Part shown: one piece after another, positions 37,201 to 53,270 of the stretch
Numbering within the stretch: the stretch's first letter is position 1
Layout: the number at the start of each line of letters is the position of its first letter
From: Sipunculus nudus
Taxonomy: Eukaryota > Annelida > Sipuncula > Golfingiida > Sipunculidae
Assembly: GCA_026874595.1 (NCBI GenBank)
Contig: CM049316.1
Span: 18,747,839-18,811,838, forward strand
DNA: 64,000 bases
Reading direction: 5' to 3'
Translations under genes and position numbers: made by a program
Notes under the pieces: model-generated
What the model was told of the DNA's origin: nothing
What the model saw: the letters and a program-made list of their open reading frames with translations, nothing else
Databases searched by the model: none

Positions 37201-39142
37201 TAGACTAAAAGATGCCCATTCATCTATCTTTTGATAAAGAATTTATGTGATTTCTGGCTTCCTTTGTGTATATATTAATGATCTGAGGGTAACAGATGTA
37301 AATACCACAGGGATCATACAAAGAGGGGATTTTACCTGCACAGGTAAAACAGTGTGACGGGAGTGCCAGTAGACTAAAAGATGCCCATTCATCTATCTTT
37401 TGATAAAGAATTTATGTGATTTCTGGCTTCCTTTGTGTATATATTAATGATCTGAGGGTAACATATGTAAATACCACAGGGATCATACAAAGAGGGGATA
37501 TTACCTGCACAGGTAAAACAGTGTGACGGGAATGCCAGTAGACTAAAAGATGCCCATTCATTTATCTTTTGATAAAGAATTTATGTGATTTCTGGCTTCC
37601 TTTGTGTATATATTAATGATCTGAGGGTAACATATGTAAATACCACAGGGATCATACAAAGAGGGGATATTACCTGCACAGGTAAAACAGTGTGACGGGA
37701 GTGCCAGTAGACTAAAAGGTGCCCATTCATCTATCTTTTGATAAAGAATTTATGTGATTTCTGGCTTCCTTTGTGTATATATTAATGATCTGAGGGTAAC
37801 ATATGTAAATACCACAGGGATCATACAAAGAGGGGTAATTACCTGCACAGGTAAAACAGTGTGAAGGGAGTGCCAGTAGACTAAAAGGTGCCCATTCATC
37901 TATCTTTTGATAAAGAATTTATGTGATTTCTGGCTTCCTTTGTGTATATATTAATGATCTGAGGGTAACATAAGTAAATACCACAGGGATCATACAAAGA
38001 GGGGTAATTACCTGCACAGGTAAAACAGTGTGACGGGAGAACCAGTAGACTAAAGGTGCCCATTCATCTATCTTTTGATAAAGAATTTATGTGATTTCTG
38101 GCTTCCTTTGTGTATATATTAATGATCTGAGGGTAACATATGTAAATACCACAGGGATCATACAAAGAGGGGATATTACCTGCACAGGTAAAACAGTGTG
38201 ACGGGAGTGCCAGTAGACTAAAAGATGCCCATTCATCTATCTTTTGATAAAGAATTTATGTGATTTCTGGCTTCCTTTGTGTATATATTAATGATCTGAG
38301 GGTAACATATGTAAATACCACAGGGATCATACAAAGAGGGGATATTACCTGCACAGGTAAAACAGTGTGACGGGAGTGCCAGTAGACTAAAAGATGCCCA
38401 TTCGTCTATCTTTTGATAAAGAATTTATGTGATTTCTGGCTTCCTTTGTGTATATATTAATGATCTGAGGGTAACATATGTAAATACCACAGGGATCATA
38501 CAAACAGGGGATATTACCTGCACAGGTAAAACAGTGTGACGGGGGTGCCAGTAGACTAAAAGATGCCCATTCATCTATCTTTTGATAAAGAATTTATGTG
38601 ATTTCTGGCTTCCTTTGTGTATATATTAATGATCTGAGGGTAACATATGTAAATACCACAGGGATCATACAAAGAGGGGATATTACCTGCACAGGTAAAA
38701 CAGTGTGACGGGAGTGCCAGTAGACTAAAAGATGCCCATTCATCTATCTTTTGATAAAGAATTTATGTGATTTCTGGCTTCCTTTGTGTATATATTAATG
38801 ATCTGAGGGTAACATATGTAAATACCACAGGGATCATACAAAGAGGGGTAATTACCTGCACAGGTAAAACAGTGTGACGGGAGTACCAGTAGACTAAAAG
38901 GTGCCCATTCATCTATCTTTTGATAAAGAATTTATGTGATTTCTGGCTTCCTTTGTGTATATATTAATGATCTGAGGGTAACATAAGTAAATACCACAGG
39001 GATCATACAAAGAGGGGTAATTACCTGCACAGGTAAAACAGTGTGACGGGAGTACCAGTAGACTAAAGGTGCCCATTCATCTATCTTTTGATAAAGAATT
39101 TATGTGATTTCTGGCTTCCTTTGTGTATATATTAATGATCTG

Positions 39143-42100
39143 AGGATAACATATGTAAATACTACAGGGATCATACAAAGAGGGAATATTACCTGCACAG
39201 GTAAAACAGTGTGACGGGAGTGCCAGTAGACTAAAAGTTGCCCATTCATCTATCTTTTGATAAAGAATTTATGTGATTTCTGGCTTCCTTTGTGTATATA
39301 TTAATGATCTGAGGGTAACATATGTAAATACCACAGGGATCATACAAAGAGGGGTAATTACCTGCACAGGTAAAACAGTGTGACGGGAGTGACAGTAGAC
39401 TAAAAGGTGCCCATTCATCTATCTTTTGATAAAGAATTTATGTGATTTCTGGCTTCCTTTGTGTATATATTAATGATCTGAGGGTAACATAAGTAAATAC
39501 CACAGGGATCATACAAAGAGGGGTAATTACCTGCACAGGTAAAACAGTGTGACGGGAGTACCAGTAGACTGAAAGATGCCCATTCATCTATCTTTTGTTA
39601 AAGAATTTATGTGATTTCTGGCTTCCTTTGTGTATATATTAATGATCTGAGGGTAACATATGTAAATACCACAGGGATCATACAAAGAGTGGTAATTACC
39701 TGCACAGGTAAAACAGTGTGACGGGAGTGCCAGTAGACTAAAAGGTGCCCATTCGTCTATCTTTTGTTAAAGAATTTATGTGATTTCTGGCTTCCTTTGT
39801 GTATATATTAATGATCTGAGGGTAACATATGTAAATACCACAGGGATCATACAAAGAGGGGATATTACCTGCACAGGTAAAACAGTGTGACGGGAGTGCC
39901 AGTAGACTAAAAGGTGCCCATTCATCTATCTTTTGATAAAGAATTTATGTGATTTCTGGCTTCCTTTGTGTATATATTAATGATCTGAGGGTAACATATG
40001 TAAATACCACAGGGATCATACAAAGAGGGGATATTACCTGCACAGGTAAAACAGTGTGACGGGAGTACCAGTAGACTAAAAGATGCCCATTCATCTATCT
40101 TTTGATAAAGAATTTATGTGATTTCTGGCTTCCTTTGTGTATATATTAATGATCTGAGGGTAACATATGTAAATACCACAGGGATCATACAAAGAGGGGA
40201 TATTACCTGCACAGGTAAAACAGTGTGACGGGAGTACCAGTAGACTAAAAGGTTCCCATTCATCTATCTTTTGATAAAGAATTTATGTGATTTCTGGCTT
40301 CCTTTGTGTATATATTAATGATCTGAGGGTAACATATGTAAATACCACAGGGATCATACAAAGAGGGGTAATTACCTGCACAGGTAAAACAGTGTGACGG
40401 GAGTACCAGTAGACTGAAAGATGCCCATTCATCTATCTTTTGTTAAAGAATTTATGTGATTTCTGGCTTCCTTTGTGTATATATTAATAATGTGAGGGTA
40501 ACATATGTAAATACCACAGGGACCATACAAAGAGGGGTAATTACCTGCACAGGTAAAACAGTGTGACGGGAGTGCCAGTAGACTAAAAGGTGCCCATTCA
40601 TCTATCTTTTGATAAAGAATTTATGTGATTTCTGGCTTCCTTTGTGTATATATTAATGATCTGAGGGTAACATATGTAAATACCACAGGGATCATACAAA
40701 GAGGGGATATTACCTGCACAGGTAAAACAGTGTGACGGGAGTGCCAGTAGACTAAAAGGTGCCCATTCATCTATCTTTTGATAAAGAATTTATGTGATTT
40801 CTGGCTTCCTTTGTGTATATATTAATGATCTGAGGGTAACATATGTAAATACCACAGGGATCATACAAAGAGGGGATATTACCTGCACAGGTAAAACAGT
40901 GTGACGGGAGTACCAGTAGACTAAAAGATGCCCATTCATCTATCTTTAGATAAAGAATTTATGTGATTTCTGGCTTCCCTTGTGTATATATTAATGATCT
41001 GAGGGTAACATATGTAAATACCACAGGGATCATACAAAGAGAGGTAATTACCTGCACAGGTAAAACAGTGTGACGGGAGTACCAGTAGACTAAAAGGTGC
41101 CCATTCATCTATCTTTTGATAAAGAATTTATGTGATTTCTGGCTTCCTTTGTGTATATATTAATGATCTGAGGGTAACATATGTAAATACCACAGGGATC
41201 ATACAAAGAGGGTAATTACCTGCACAGGTAAAACAGTGTGACGGGAGTACCAGTAGACTAAAGGTGCCCATTCATCTATCTTTTGATAAAGAATTTATGT
41301 GATTTCTGGCTTCCTTTGTGTATATATTAATGATCTGAGGATAACATATGTAAATACTACAGGGATCATACAAAGAGGGAATATTACCTGCACAGGTAAA
41401 ACAGTGTGACGGGAGTGCCAGTAGACTAAAAGGTGCCCATTCATCTATCTTTTGATAAAGAATTTATGTGATTTCTGGCTTCCTTTGTGTATATATTAAT
41501 GATCTGAGGGTAACATATGTAAATACCACAGGGATCATACAAAGAGGGGATATTACCTGCACAGGTAAAACAGTGTGACGGGAGTGCCAGTAGACTAAAA
41601 GGTGCCCATTCATCTATCTTTTGATAAAGAATTTATGTGATTTCTGGCTTCCTTTGTGTATATATTAATGATCTGAGGGTAACATAAGTAAATACCACAG
41701 GGATCATACAAAGAGGGGTAATTACCTGCACAGGTAAAACAGTGTGACGGGAGTACCAGTAGACTGAAAGATGCCCATTCATCTATCTTTTGTTAAAGAA
41801 TTTATGTGATTTCTGGCTTCCTTTGTGTATATATTAATGATCTGAGGGTAACATATGTAAATACCACAGGGATCATACAAAGAGGGGATATTACCTGCAC
41901 AGGTAAAACAGTGTGACGGGAGTGCCAGTAGACTAAAAGATGCCCATTCGTCTATCTTTTGATAAAGAATTTATGTGATTTCTGGCTTCCTTTGTGTATA
42001 TATTAATGATCTGAGGGTAACATATGTAAATACCACAGGGATCATACAAACAGGGGATATTACCTGCACAGGTAAAACAGTGTGACGGGGGTGCCAGTAG

Positions 42101-45100
42101 ACTAAAAGATGCCCATTCATCTATCTTTTGATAAAGAATTTATGTGATTTCTGGCTTCCTTTGTGTATATATTAATGATCTGAGGGTAACAGATGTAAAT
42201 ACCACAGGGATCATACAAAGAGGGGATATTACCTGCACAGGTAAAACAGTGTGACGGGAGTGCCAGTAGACTAAAAGATGCCCATTCATCTATCTTTTGA
42301 TAAAGAATTTATGTGATTTCTGGCTTCCTTTGTGTATATATTAATGATCTGAGGGTAACATATGTAAATACCACAGGGATCATACAAAGAGGGGATATTA
42401 CCTGCACAGGTAAAACAGTGTGACGGGAATGCCAGTAGACTAAAAGATGCCCATTCATTTATCTTTTGATAAAGAATTTATGTGATTTCTGGCTTCCTTT
42501 GTGTATATATTAATGATCTGAGGGTAACATATGTAAATACCACAGGGATCATACAAAGAGGGGATATTACCTGCACAGGTAAAACAGTGTGACGGGAGTG
42601 CCAGTAGACTTAAAGATGCCCATTCATCTATCTTTGGATAAAGAATTTATGTGATTTCTGGCTTCCTTTGTGTATATATTAATGATCTGAGGGTAACATA
42701 TGTAAATACCACAGGGATCATACAAAGAGGGTTAATTACCTGCACAGGTAAAACAGTGTGACGGGAGTACCAGTAGACTAAAAGGTGACCATTCATCTAT
42801 CTTTTGATAAAGAATTTATGTGATTTCTGGCTTCCTTTGTTAATATTTTAATGATCTGAGGGTAACATATGTAAATACCACAGGGATCATACAAAGAGGG
42901 GTAATTACCTGCACAGGTAAACAGTGTGACGGGAGTACCAGTAGACTAAAGGTGCCCATTCATCTATCTTTTGATAAAGAATTTATGTGATTTCTGGCTT
43001 CCTTTGTGTATATATTAATGATCTGAGGATAACATATGTAAATACTACAGGGATCATACAAAGAGGGAATATTACCTGCACAGGTAAAACAGTGTGACGG
43101 GAGTGCCAGTAGACTAAAAGGTGCCCATTCATCTATCTTTTGATAAAGAATTTATGTGATTTCTGGCTTCCTTTGTGTATATATTAATGATCTGAGGGTA
43201 ACATATGTAAATACCACAGGGATCATACAAAGAGGGGTAATTACCTGCACAGGTAAAACAGTGTGACGGGAGTGCCAGTAGACTAAAAGGTGCCCATTCA
43301 TCTATCTTTTGATAAAGAATTTATGTGATTTCTGGCTTCCTTTGTGTATATATTAATGATCTGAGGGTAACATAAGTAAATACCACAGGGATCATACAAA
43401 GAGGGGTAATTACCTGCACAGGTAAAACAGTGTGACGGGAGTACCAGTAGACTGAAAGATGCCCATTCATCTATCTTTTGTTAAAGAATTTATGTGATTT
43501 CTGGCTTCCTTTGTGTATATATTAATGATCTGAGGGTAACATATGTAAATACCACAGGGATCATACAAAGAGTGGTAATTACCTGCACAGGTAAAACAGT
43601 GTGACGGGAGTGCCAGTAGACTAAAAGGTGCCCATTCATCTATCTTTTGTTAAAGAATTTATGTGATTTCTGGCTTCCTTTGTGTATATATTAATGATCT
43701 GAGGGTAACATATGTAAATACCACAGTGATCATACAAAGAGGGGATATTACCTGCACAGGTAAAACAGTGTGACGGGAGTGCCAGTAGACTAAAAGGTGC
43801 CCATTCATCTATCTTTTGATAAAGAATTTATGTAATTTCTGGCTTCCTTTGTGTATATATTAATGATCTGAGGGTAACATATGTAAATACCACAGGGATC
43901 ATACAAAGAGGGGATATTACCTGCACAGGTAAAACAGTGTGACGGGAGTACCAGTAGACTAAAAGATGCCCATTCATCTATCTTTTGATAAAGAATTTAT
44001 GTGATTTCTGGCTTCCTTTGTGTATATATTAATGATCTGAGGGTAACATATGTAAATACCACAGGGATCATACAAAGAGGGGATATTACCTGCACAGGTA
44101 AAACAGTGTGACGGGAGTACCAGTAGACTAAAAGGTGCCCATTCATCTATCTTTTGATAAAGAATTTATGTGATTTCTGGCTTCCTTTGTGTATATATTA
44201 ATGATCTGAGGGTAACATATGTAAATACCACAGGGATCATACAAAGAGGGGTAATTACCTGCACAGGTAAAAAAGTGTGACGGGAGTGCCAGTAGACTAA
44301 AAGGTGCCCATTCATCTATCTTTTGATAAAGAATTTATGTGATTTCTGGCTTCCTTTGTGTATATATTAATGATCTGAGGGTAACATAAGTAAATACCAC
44401 AGGGATCATACAAAGAGGGGTAATTACCTGCACAGGTAAAACAGTGTGACGGGAGTACCAGTAGACTGAAAGATGCCCATTCATCTATCTTTTGTTAAAG
44501 AATTTATGTGATTTCTGGCTTCCTTTGTGTATATATTAATGATCTGAGGGTAACATATGTAAATACCACAGGGATCATACAAAGAGTGGTAATTACCTGC
44601 ACAGGTAAAACAGTGTGACGGGAGTGCCAGTAGACTAAAAGGTTCCCATTCATCTATCTTTTGATAAAGAATTTATGTGATTTCTGGCTTCCTTTGTGTA
44701 TATATTAATGATCTGAGGGTAACATATGTAAATACCACAGGGATCATACAAAGAGGGGTAATTACCTGCACAGGTAAAACAGTGTGACGGGAGTACCAGT
44801 AGACTGAAAGATGCCCATTCATCTATCTTTTGTTAAAGAATTTATGTGATTTCTGGCTTCCTTTGTGTATATATTAATAATCTGAGGGTAACATATGTAA
44901 ATACCACAGGGATCATACAAAGAGGGGTAATTACCTGCACAGGTAAAACAGTGTGACGGGAGTGCCAGTAGACTAAAAGGTGCCCATTCATCTATCTTTT
45001 GATAAAGAATTTATGTGATTTCTGGCTTCCTTTGTGTATATATTAATGATCTGAGGGTAACATATGTAAATACCACAGGGATCATACAAAGAGGGGATAT

Positions 45101-45500
45101 TACCTGCACAGGTAAAACAGTGTGACGGGAGTGCCAGTAGACTAAAAGGTGCCCATTCATCTATCTTTTGATAAAGAATTTATGTGATTTCTGGCTTCCT
45201 TTGTGTATATATTAATGATCTGAGGGTAACATATGTAAATACCACAGGGATCATACAAAGAGGGGATATTACCTGCACAGGTAAAACAGTGTGACGGGAG
45301 TACCAGTTGACTAAAAGATGCCCATTCATCTATCTTTAGATAAAGAATTTATGTGATTTCTGGCTTCCCTTGTGTATATATTAATGATCTGAGGGTAACA
45401 TATGTAAATACCACAGGGATCATACAAAGAGAGGTAATTACCTGCACAGGTAAAACAGTGTGACGGGAGTACCAGTAGACTAAAAGGTGCCCATTCATCT
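39143..45500. repeat. Satellite higher-order block, 7600-bp repeat, copy 1
   Basis: Markers recur 7600 bp (45 monomers minus 5 bases) downstream: gaaagatgcc 39571, attcgtctat 39751, tggcttccct 40971, gggtaattacc 41211, ctacaggg 41357, caaacagg 42047, taatatttta 42841, gtaaacagtg 42921, tgtaatttct 43831. One extra monomer in copy 2 changes the offset to 7769 after about 44640 (taccagttga 45301 and 53070), and another makes it 7431 before about 39400 (ctacaggg 39162 and 46593). Confidence 0.9.
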
Positions 45501-46572
45501 ATCTTTTGATAAAGAATTTATGTGATTTCTGGCTTCCTTTGTGTATATATTAATGATCTGAGGGTAACATATGTAAATACCACAGGGATCATACAAACAG
45601 GGGATATTACCTGCACAGGTAAAACAGTGTGACGGGGGTGCCAGTAGACTAAAAGATGCCCATTCATCTATCTTTTGATAAAGAATTTATGTGATTTCTG
45701 GCTTCCTTTGTGTATATATTAATGATCTGAGGGTAACAGATGTAAATACCACAGGGATCATACAAAGAGGGGATTTTACCTGCACAGGTAAAACAGTGTG
45801 ACGGGAGTGCCAGTAGACTAAAAGATGCCCATTCATCTATCTTTTGATAAAGAATTTATGTGATTTCTGGCTTCCTTTGTGTATATATTAATGATCTGAG
45901 GGTAACATATGTAAATACCACTGGGATCATACAAAGAGGGGATATTACCTGCACAGGTAAAACAGTGTGACGGGAATGCCAGTAGACTAAAAGATGCCCA
46001 TTCATTTATCTTTTGATAAAGAATTTATGTGATTTCTGGCTTCCTTTGTGTATATATTAATGATCTGAGGGTAACATATGTAAATACCACAGGGATCATA
46101 CAAAGAGGGGATATTACCTGCACAGGTAAAACAGTGTGACGGGAGTGCCAGTAGACTAAAAGATGCCCATTCATCTATCTTTTGATAAAGAATTTATGTG
46201 ATTTCTGGCTTCCTTTGTGTATATATTAATGATCTGAGGGTAACATATGTAAATACCACAAGGATCATACAAAGAGGGGTAATTACCTGCACAGGTAAAA
46301 CAGTGTGACGGGAGTACCAGTAGACTAAAAGGTGCCCATTCATCTATCTTTTGATAAAGAATTTATGTGATTTCTGGCTTCCTTTGTGTATATATTAATG
46401 ATCTGAGGGTAACATAAGTAAATACCACAGGGATCATACAAAGAGGGGTAATTACCTGCACAGGTAAAACAGTGTGACGGGAGTACCAGTAGACTAAAGG
46501 TGCCCATTCATCTATCTTTTGATAAAGAATTTATGTGATTTCTGGCTTCCTTTGTGTATATATTAATGATCT

Positions 46573-49500
46573 GAGGATAACATATGTAAATACTACAGGG
46601 ATCATACAAAGAGGGAATATTACCTGCACAGGTAAAACAGTGTGACGGGAGTGCCAGTAGACTAAAAGGTGCCCATTCATCTATCTTTTGATAAAGAATT
46701 TATGTGATTTCTGGCTTCCTTTGTGTATATATTAATGATCTGAGGGTAACATATGTAAATACCACAGGGATCATACAAAGAGTGGTAATTACCTGCACAG
46801 GTAAAACAGTGTGACGGGAGTGCCAGTAGACTAAAAGGTGCCCATTCATCTATCTTTTGATAAAGAATTTATGTGATTTCTGGCTTCCTTTGTGTATATA
46901 TTAATGATCTGAGGGTAACATATGTAAATACCACAGGGATCATACAAAGAGTGGTAATTACCTGCACAGGTAAAACAGTGTGACGGGAGTGCCAGTAGAC
47001 TAAAAGGTGCCCATTCATCTATCTTTTGATAAAGAATTTATGTGATTTCTGGCTTCCTTTGTGTATATATTAATGATCTGAGGGTAACATAAGTAAATAC
47101 CACAGGGATCATACAAAGAGGGGTAATTACCTGCACAGGTAAAACAGTGTGACGGGAGTACCAGTAGACTGAAAGATGCCCATTCATCTATCTTTTGTTA
47201 AAGAATTTATGTGATTTCTGGCTTCCTTTGTGTATATATTAATGATCTGAGGGTAACATATGTAAATACCACAGGGATCATACAAAGAGTGGTAATTACC
47301 TGCACAGGTAAAACAGTGTGACGGGAGTGCCAGTAGACTAAAAGGTGCCCATTCGTCTATCTTTTGTTAAAGAATTTATGTGATTTCTGGCTTCCTTTGT
47401 GTATATATTAATGATCTGAGGGTAACATATGTAAATACCACAGGGATCATACAAAGAGGGGATATTACCTGCACAGGTAAAACAGTGTGACGGGAGTGCC
47501 AGTAGACTAAAAGGTGCCCATTCATCTATCTTTTGATAAAGAATTTATGTGATTTCTGGCTTCCTTTGTGTATATATTAATGATCTGAGGGTAACATATG
47601 TAAATACCACAGGGATCATACAAAGAGGGGATATTACCTGCACAGGTAAAACAGTGTGACGGGAGTACCAGTAGACTAAAAGATGCCCATTCATCTATCT
47701 TTTGATAAAGAATTTATGTGATTTCTGGCTTCCTTTGTGTATATATTAATGATCTGAGGGTAACATATGTAAATACCACAGGGATCATACAAAGAGGGGA
47801 TATTACCTGCACAGGTAAAACAGTGTGACGGGAGTACCAGTAGACTAAAAGGTTCCCATTCATCTATCTTTTGATAAAGAATTTATGTGATTTCTGGCTT
47901 CCTTTGTGTATATATTAATGATCTGAGGGTAACATATGTAAATACCACAGGGATCATACAAAGAGGGGTAATTACCTGCACAGGTAAAACAGTGTGACGG
48001 GAGTACCAGTAGACTGAAAGATGCCCATTCATCTATCTTTTGTTAAAGAATTTATGTGATTTCTGGCTTCCTTTGTGTATATATTAATAATCTGAGGGTA
48101 ACATATGTAAATACCACAGGGATCATACAAAGAGGGGTAATTACCTGCACAGGTAAAACAGTGTGACGGGAGTGCCAGTAGACTAAAAGGTGCCCATTCA
48201 TCTATCTTTTGATAAAGAATTTATGTGATTTCTGGCTTCCTTTGTGTATATATTAATGATCTGAGGGTAACATATGTAAATACCACAGGGATCATACAAA
48301 GAGGGGATATTACCTGCACAGGTAAAACAGTGTGACGGGAGTGCCAGTAGACTAAAAGGTGCCCATTCATCTATCTTTTGATAAAGAATTTATGTGATTT
48401 CTGGCTTCCTTTGTGTATATATTAATGATCTGAGGGTAACATATGTAAATACCACAGGGATCATACAAAGAGGGGATATTACCTGCACAGGTAAAACAGT
48501 GTGACGGGAGTACCAGTAGACTAAAAGAAGCCCATTCATCTATCTTTAGATAAAGAATTTATGTGATTTCTGGCTTCCCTTGTGTATATATTAATGATCT
48601 GAGGGTAACATATGTAAATACCACAGGGATCATACAAAGAGAGGTAATTACCTGCACAGGTAAAACAGTGTGACGGGAGTACCAGTAGACTAAAAGGTGC
48701 CCATTCATCTATCTTTTGATAAAGAATTTATGTGATTTCTGGCTTCCTTTGTGTATATATTAATGATCTGAGGGTAACATATGTAAATACCACAGGGATC
48801 ATACAAAGAGGGTAATTACCTGCACAGGTAAAACAGTGTGACGGGAGTACCAGTAGACTAAAGGTGCCCATTCATCTATCTTTTGATAAAGAATTTATGT
48901 GATTTCTGGCTTCCTTTGTGTATATATTAATGATCTGAGGATAACATATGTAAATACTACAGGGATCATACAAAGAGGGAATATTACCTGCACAGGTAAA
49001 ACAGTGTGACGGGAGTGCCAGTAGACTAAAAGGTGCCCATTCATCTATCTTTTGATAAAGAATTTATGTGATTTCTGGCTTCCTTTGTGTATATATTAAT
49101 GATCAGAGGGTAACATATGTAAATACCACAGGGATCATACAAAGAGGGGATATTACCTGCACAGGTAAAACAGTGTGACGGGAGTGCCAGTAGACTAAAA
49201 GGTGCCCATTCATCTATCTTTTGATAAAGAATTTATGTGATTTCTGGCTTCCTTTGTGTATATATTAATGATCTGAGGGTAACATAAGTAAATACCACAG
49301 GGATCATACAAAGAGGGGTAATTACCTGCACAGGTAAAACAGTGTGACGGGAGTACCAGTAGACTGAAAGATGCCCATTCATCTATCTTTTGTTAAAGAA
49401 TTTATGTGATTTCTGGCTTCCTTTGTGTATATATTAATGATCTGAGGGTAACATATGTAAATACCACAGGGATCATACAAAGAGGGGATATTACCTGCAC

Positions 49501-52500
49501 AGGTAAAACAGTGTGACGGGAGTGCCAGTAGACTAAAAGATGCCCATTCGTCTATCTTTTGATAAAGAATTTATGTGATTTCTGGCTTCCTTTGTGTATA
49601 TATTAATGATCTGAGGGTAACATATGTAAATACCACAGGGATCATACAAACAGGGGATATTACCTGCACAGGTAAAACAGTGTGACGGGGGTGCCAGTAG
49701 ACTAAAAGATGCCCATTCATCTATCTTTTGATAAAGAATTTATGTGATTTCTGGCTTCCTTTGTGTATATATTAATGATCTGAGGGTAACAGATGTAAAT
49801 ACCACAGGGATCATACAAAGAGGGGATATTACCTGCACAGGTAAAACAGTGTGACGGGAGTGCCAGTAGACTAAAAGATGCCCATTCATCTATCTTTTGA
49901 TAAAGAATTTATGTGATTTCTGGCTTCCTTTGTGTATATATTAATGATCTGAGGGTAACATATGTAAATACCACAGGGATCATACAAAGAGGGGATATTA
50001 CCTGCACAGGTAAAACAGTGTGACGGGAATGCCAGTAGACTAAAAGATGCCCATTCATTTATCTTTTGATAAAGAATTTATGTGATTTCTGGCTTCCTTT
50101 GTGTATATATTAATGATCTGAGGGTAACATATGTAAATACCACAGGGATCATACAAAGAGGGGATATTACCTGCACAGGTAAAACAGTGTGACGGGAGTG
50201 CCAGTAGACTAAAAGATGCCCATTCATCTATCTTTGGATAAAGAATTTATGTGATTTCTGGCTTCCTTTGTGTATATATTAATGATCTGAGGGTAACATA
50301 TGTAAATACCACAGGGATCATACAAAGAGGGTTAATTACCTGCACAGGTAAAACAGTGTGACGGGAGTACCAGTAGACTAAAAGGTGACCATTCATCTAT
50401 CTTTTGATAAAGAATTTATGTGATTTCTGGCTTCCTTTGTTAATATTTTAATGATCTGAGGGTAACATATGTAAATACCACAGGGATCATACAAAGAGGG
50501 GTAATTACCTGCACAGGTAAACAGTGTGACGGGAGTACCAGTAGACTAAAGGTGCCCATTCATCTATCTTTTGATAAAGAATTTATGTGATTTCTGGCTT
50601 CCTTTGTGTATATATTAATGATCTGAGGATAACATATGTAAATACTACAGGGATCATACAAAGAGGGAATATTACCTGCACAGGTAAAACAGTGTGACGG
50701 GAGTGCCAGTAGACTAAAAGGTGCCCATTCATCTATCTTTTGATAAAGAATTTATGTGATTTCTGGCTTCCTTTGTGTATATATTAATGATCTGAGGGTA
50801 ACATATGTAAATACCACAGGGATCATACAAAGAGGGGTAATTACCTGCACAGGTAAAACAGTGTGACGGGAGTGCCAGTAGACTAAAAGGTGCCCATTCA
50901 TCTATCTTTTGATAAAGAATTTATGTGATTTCTGGCTTCCTTTGTGTATATATTAATGATCTGAGGGTAACATAAGTAAATACCACAGGGATCATACAAA
51001 GAGGGGTAATTACCTGCACAGGTAAAACAGTGTGACGGGAGTACCAGTAGACTGAAAGATGCCCATTCATCTATCTTTTGTTAAAGAATTTATGTGATTT
51101 CTGGCTTCCTTTGTGTATATATTAATGATCTGAGGGTAACATATGTAAATACCACAGGGATCATACAAAGAGTGGTAATTACCTGCACAGGTAAAACAGT
51201 GTGACGGGAGTGCCAGTAGACTAAAAGGTGCCCATTCATCTATCTTTTGTTAAAGAATTTATGTGATTTCTGGCTTCCTTTGTGTATATATTAATGATCT
51301 GAGGGTAACATATGTAAATACCACAGGGATCATACAAAGAGGGGATATTACCTGCACAGGTAAAACAGTGTGACGGGAGTGCCAGTAGACTAAAAGGTGC
51401 CCATTCATCTATCTTTTGATAAAGAATTTATGTAATTTCTGGCTTCCTTTGTGTATATATTAATGATCTGAGGGTAACATATGTAAATACCACAGGGATC
51501 ATACAAAGAGGGGATATTACCTGCACAGGTAAAACAGTGTGACGGGAGTACCAGTAGACTAAAAGATGCCCATTCATCTATCTTTTGATAAAGAATTTAT
51601 GTGATTTCTGGCTTCCTTTGTGTATATATTAATGATCTGAGGGTAACATATGTAAATACCACAGGGATCATACAAAGAGGGGATATTACCTGCACAGGTA
51701 AAACAGTGTGACGGGAGTACCAGTAGACTAAAAGGTGCCCATTCATCTATCTTTTGATAAAGAATTTATGTGATTTCTGGCTTCCTTTGTGTATATATTA
51801 ATGATCTGAGGGTAACATATGTAAATACCACAGGGATCATACAAAGAGGGGTTATTACCTGCACAGGTAAAACAGTGTGACGGGAGTGCCAGTAGACTAA
51901 AAGGTGCCCATTCATCTATCTTTTGATAAAGAATTTATGTGATTTCTGGCTTCCTTTGTGTATATATTAATGATCTGAGGGTAACATAAGTAAATACCAC
52001 AGGGATCATACAAAGAGGGGTAATTACCTGCACAGGTAAAACAGTGTGACGGGAGTACCAGTAGACTAACAGATGCCCATTCATCTATCTTTTGTTAAAG
52101 AATTTATGTGATTTCTGGCTTCCTTTGTGTATATATTAATGATCTGAGGGTAACATATGTAAATACCACAGGGATCATACAAAGAGTGGTAATTACCTGC
52201 ACAGGTAAAACAGTGTGACGGGAGTGCCAGTAGACTAAAAGGTGCCCATTCATCTATCTTTTGTTAAAGAATTTATGTGATTTCTGGCTTCCTTTGTGTA
52301 TATATTAATGATCTGAGGGTAACATATGTAAATACCACAGGGATCATACAAAGAGGGGATATTACCTGCACAGGTAAAACAGTGTGACGGGAGTGCCAGT
52401 AGACTAAAAGGTTCCCATTCATCTATCTTTTGATAAAGAATTTATGTGATTTCTGGCTTCCTTTGTGTATATATTAATGATCTGAGGGTAACATATGTAA

Positions 52501-53270
52501 ATACCACAGGGATCATACAAAGAGGGGTAATTACCTGCACAGGTAAAACAGTGTGACGGGAGTACCAGTAGACTGAAAGATGCCCATTCATCTATCTTTT
52601 GTTAAAGAATTTATGTGATTTCTGGCTTCCTTTGTGTATATATTAATAATCTGAGGGTAACATATGTAAATACCACAGGGATCATACAAAGAGGGGTAAT
52701 TACCTGCACAGGTAAAACAGTGTGACGGGAGTGCCAGTAGACTAAAAGGTGCCCATTCATCTATCTTTTGATAAAGAATTTATGTGATTTCTGGCTTCCT
52801 TTGTGTATATATTAATGATCTGAGGGTAACATATGTAAATACCACAGGGATCATACAAAGAGGGGATATTACCTGCACAGGTAAAACAGTGTGACGGGAG
52901 TGCCAGTAGACTAAAAGGTGCCCATTCATCTATCTTTTGATAAAGAATTTATGTGATTTCTGGCTTCCTTTGTGTATATATTAATGATCTGAGGGTAACA
53001 TATGTAAATACCACAGGGATCATACAAAGAGGGGATATTACCTGCACAGGTAAAACAGTGTGACGGGAGTACCAGTTGACTAAAAGATGCCCATTCATCT
53101 ATCTTTAGATAAAGAATTTATGTGATTTCTGGCTTCCCTTGTGTATATATTAATGATCTGAGGGTAACATATGTAAATACCACAGGGATCATACAAAGAG
53201 AGGTAATTACCTGCACAGGTAAAACAGTGTGACGGGAGTACCAGTAGACTAAAAGGTGCCCATTCATCTA
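46573..53270. repeat. Satellite higher-order block, 7600-bp repeat, copy 2
   Basis: Second copy of the block at 39143-45500, with the same rare variants in the same order. A shorter, rearranged third relative follows to about 56.4 kb: atattaataa 48081 and 55680, and tggcttccct 48571 and 56170, both at offset 7599. This gives a three-fold higher-order series. Confidence 0.85.
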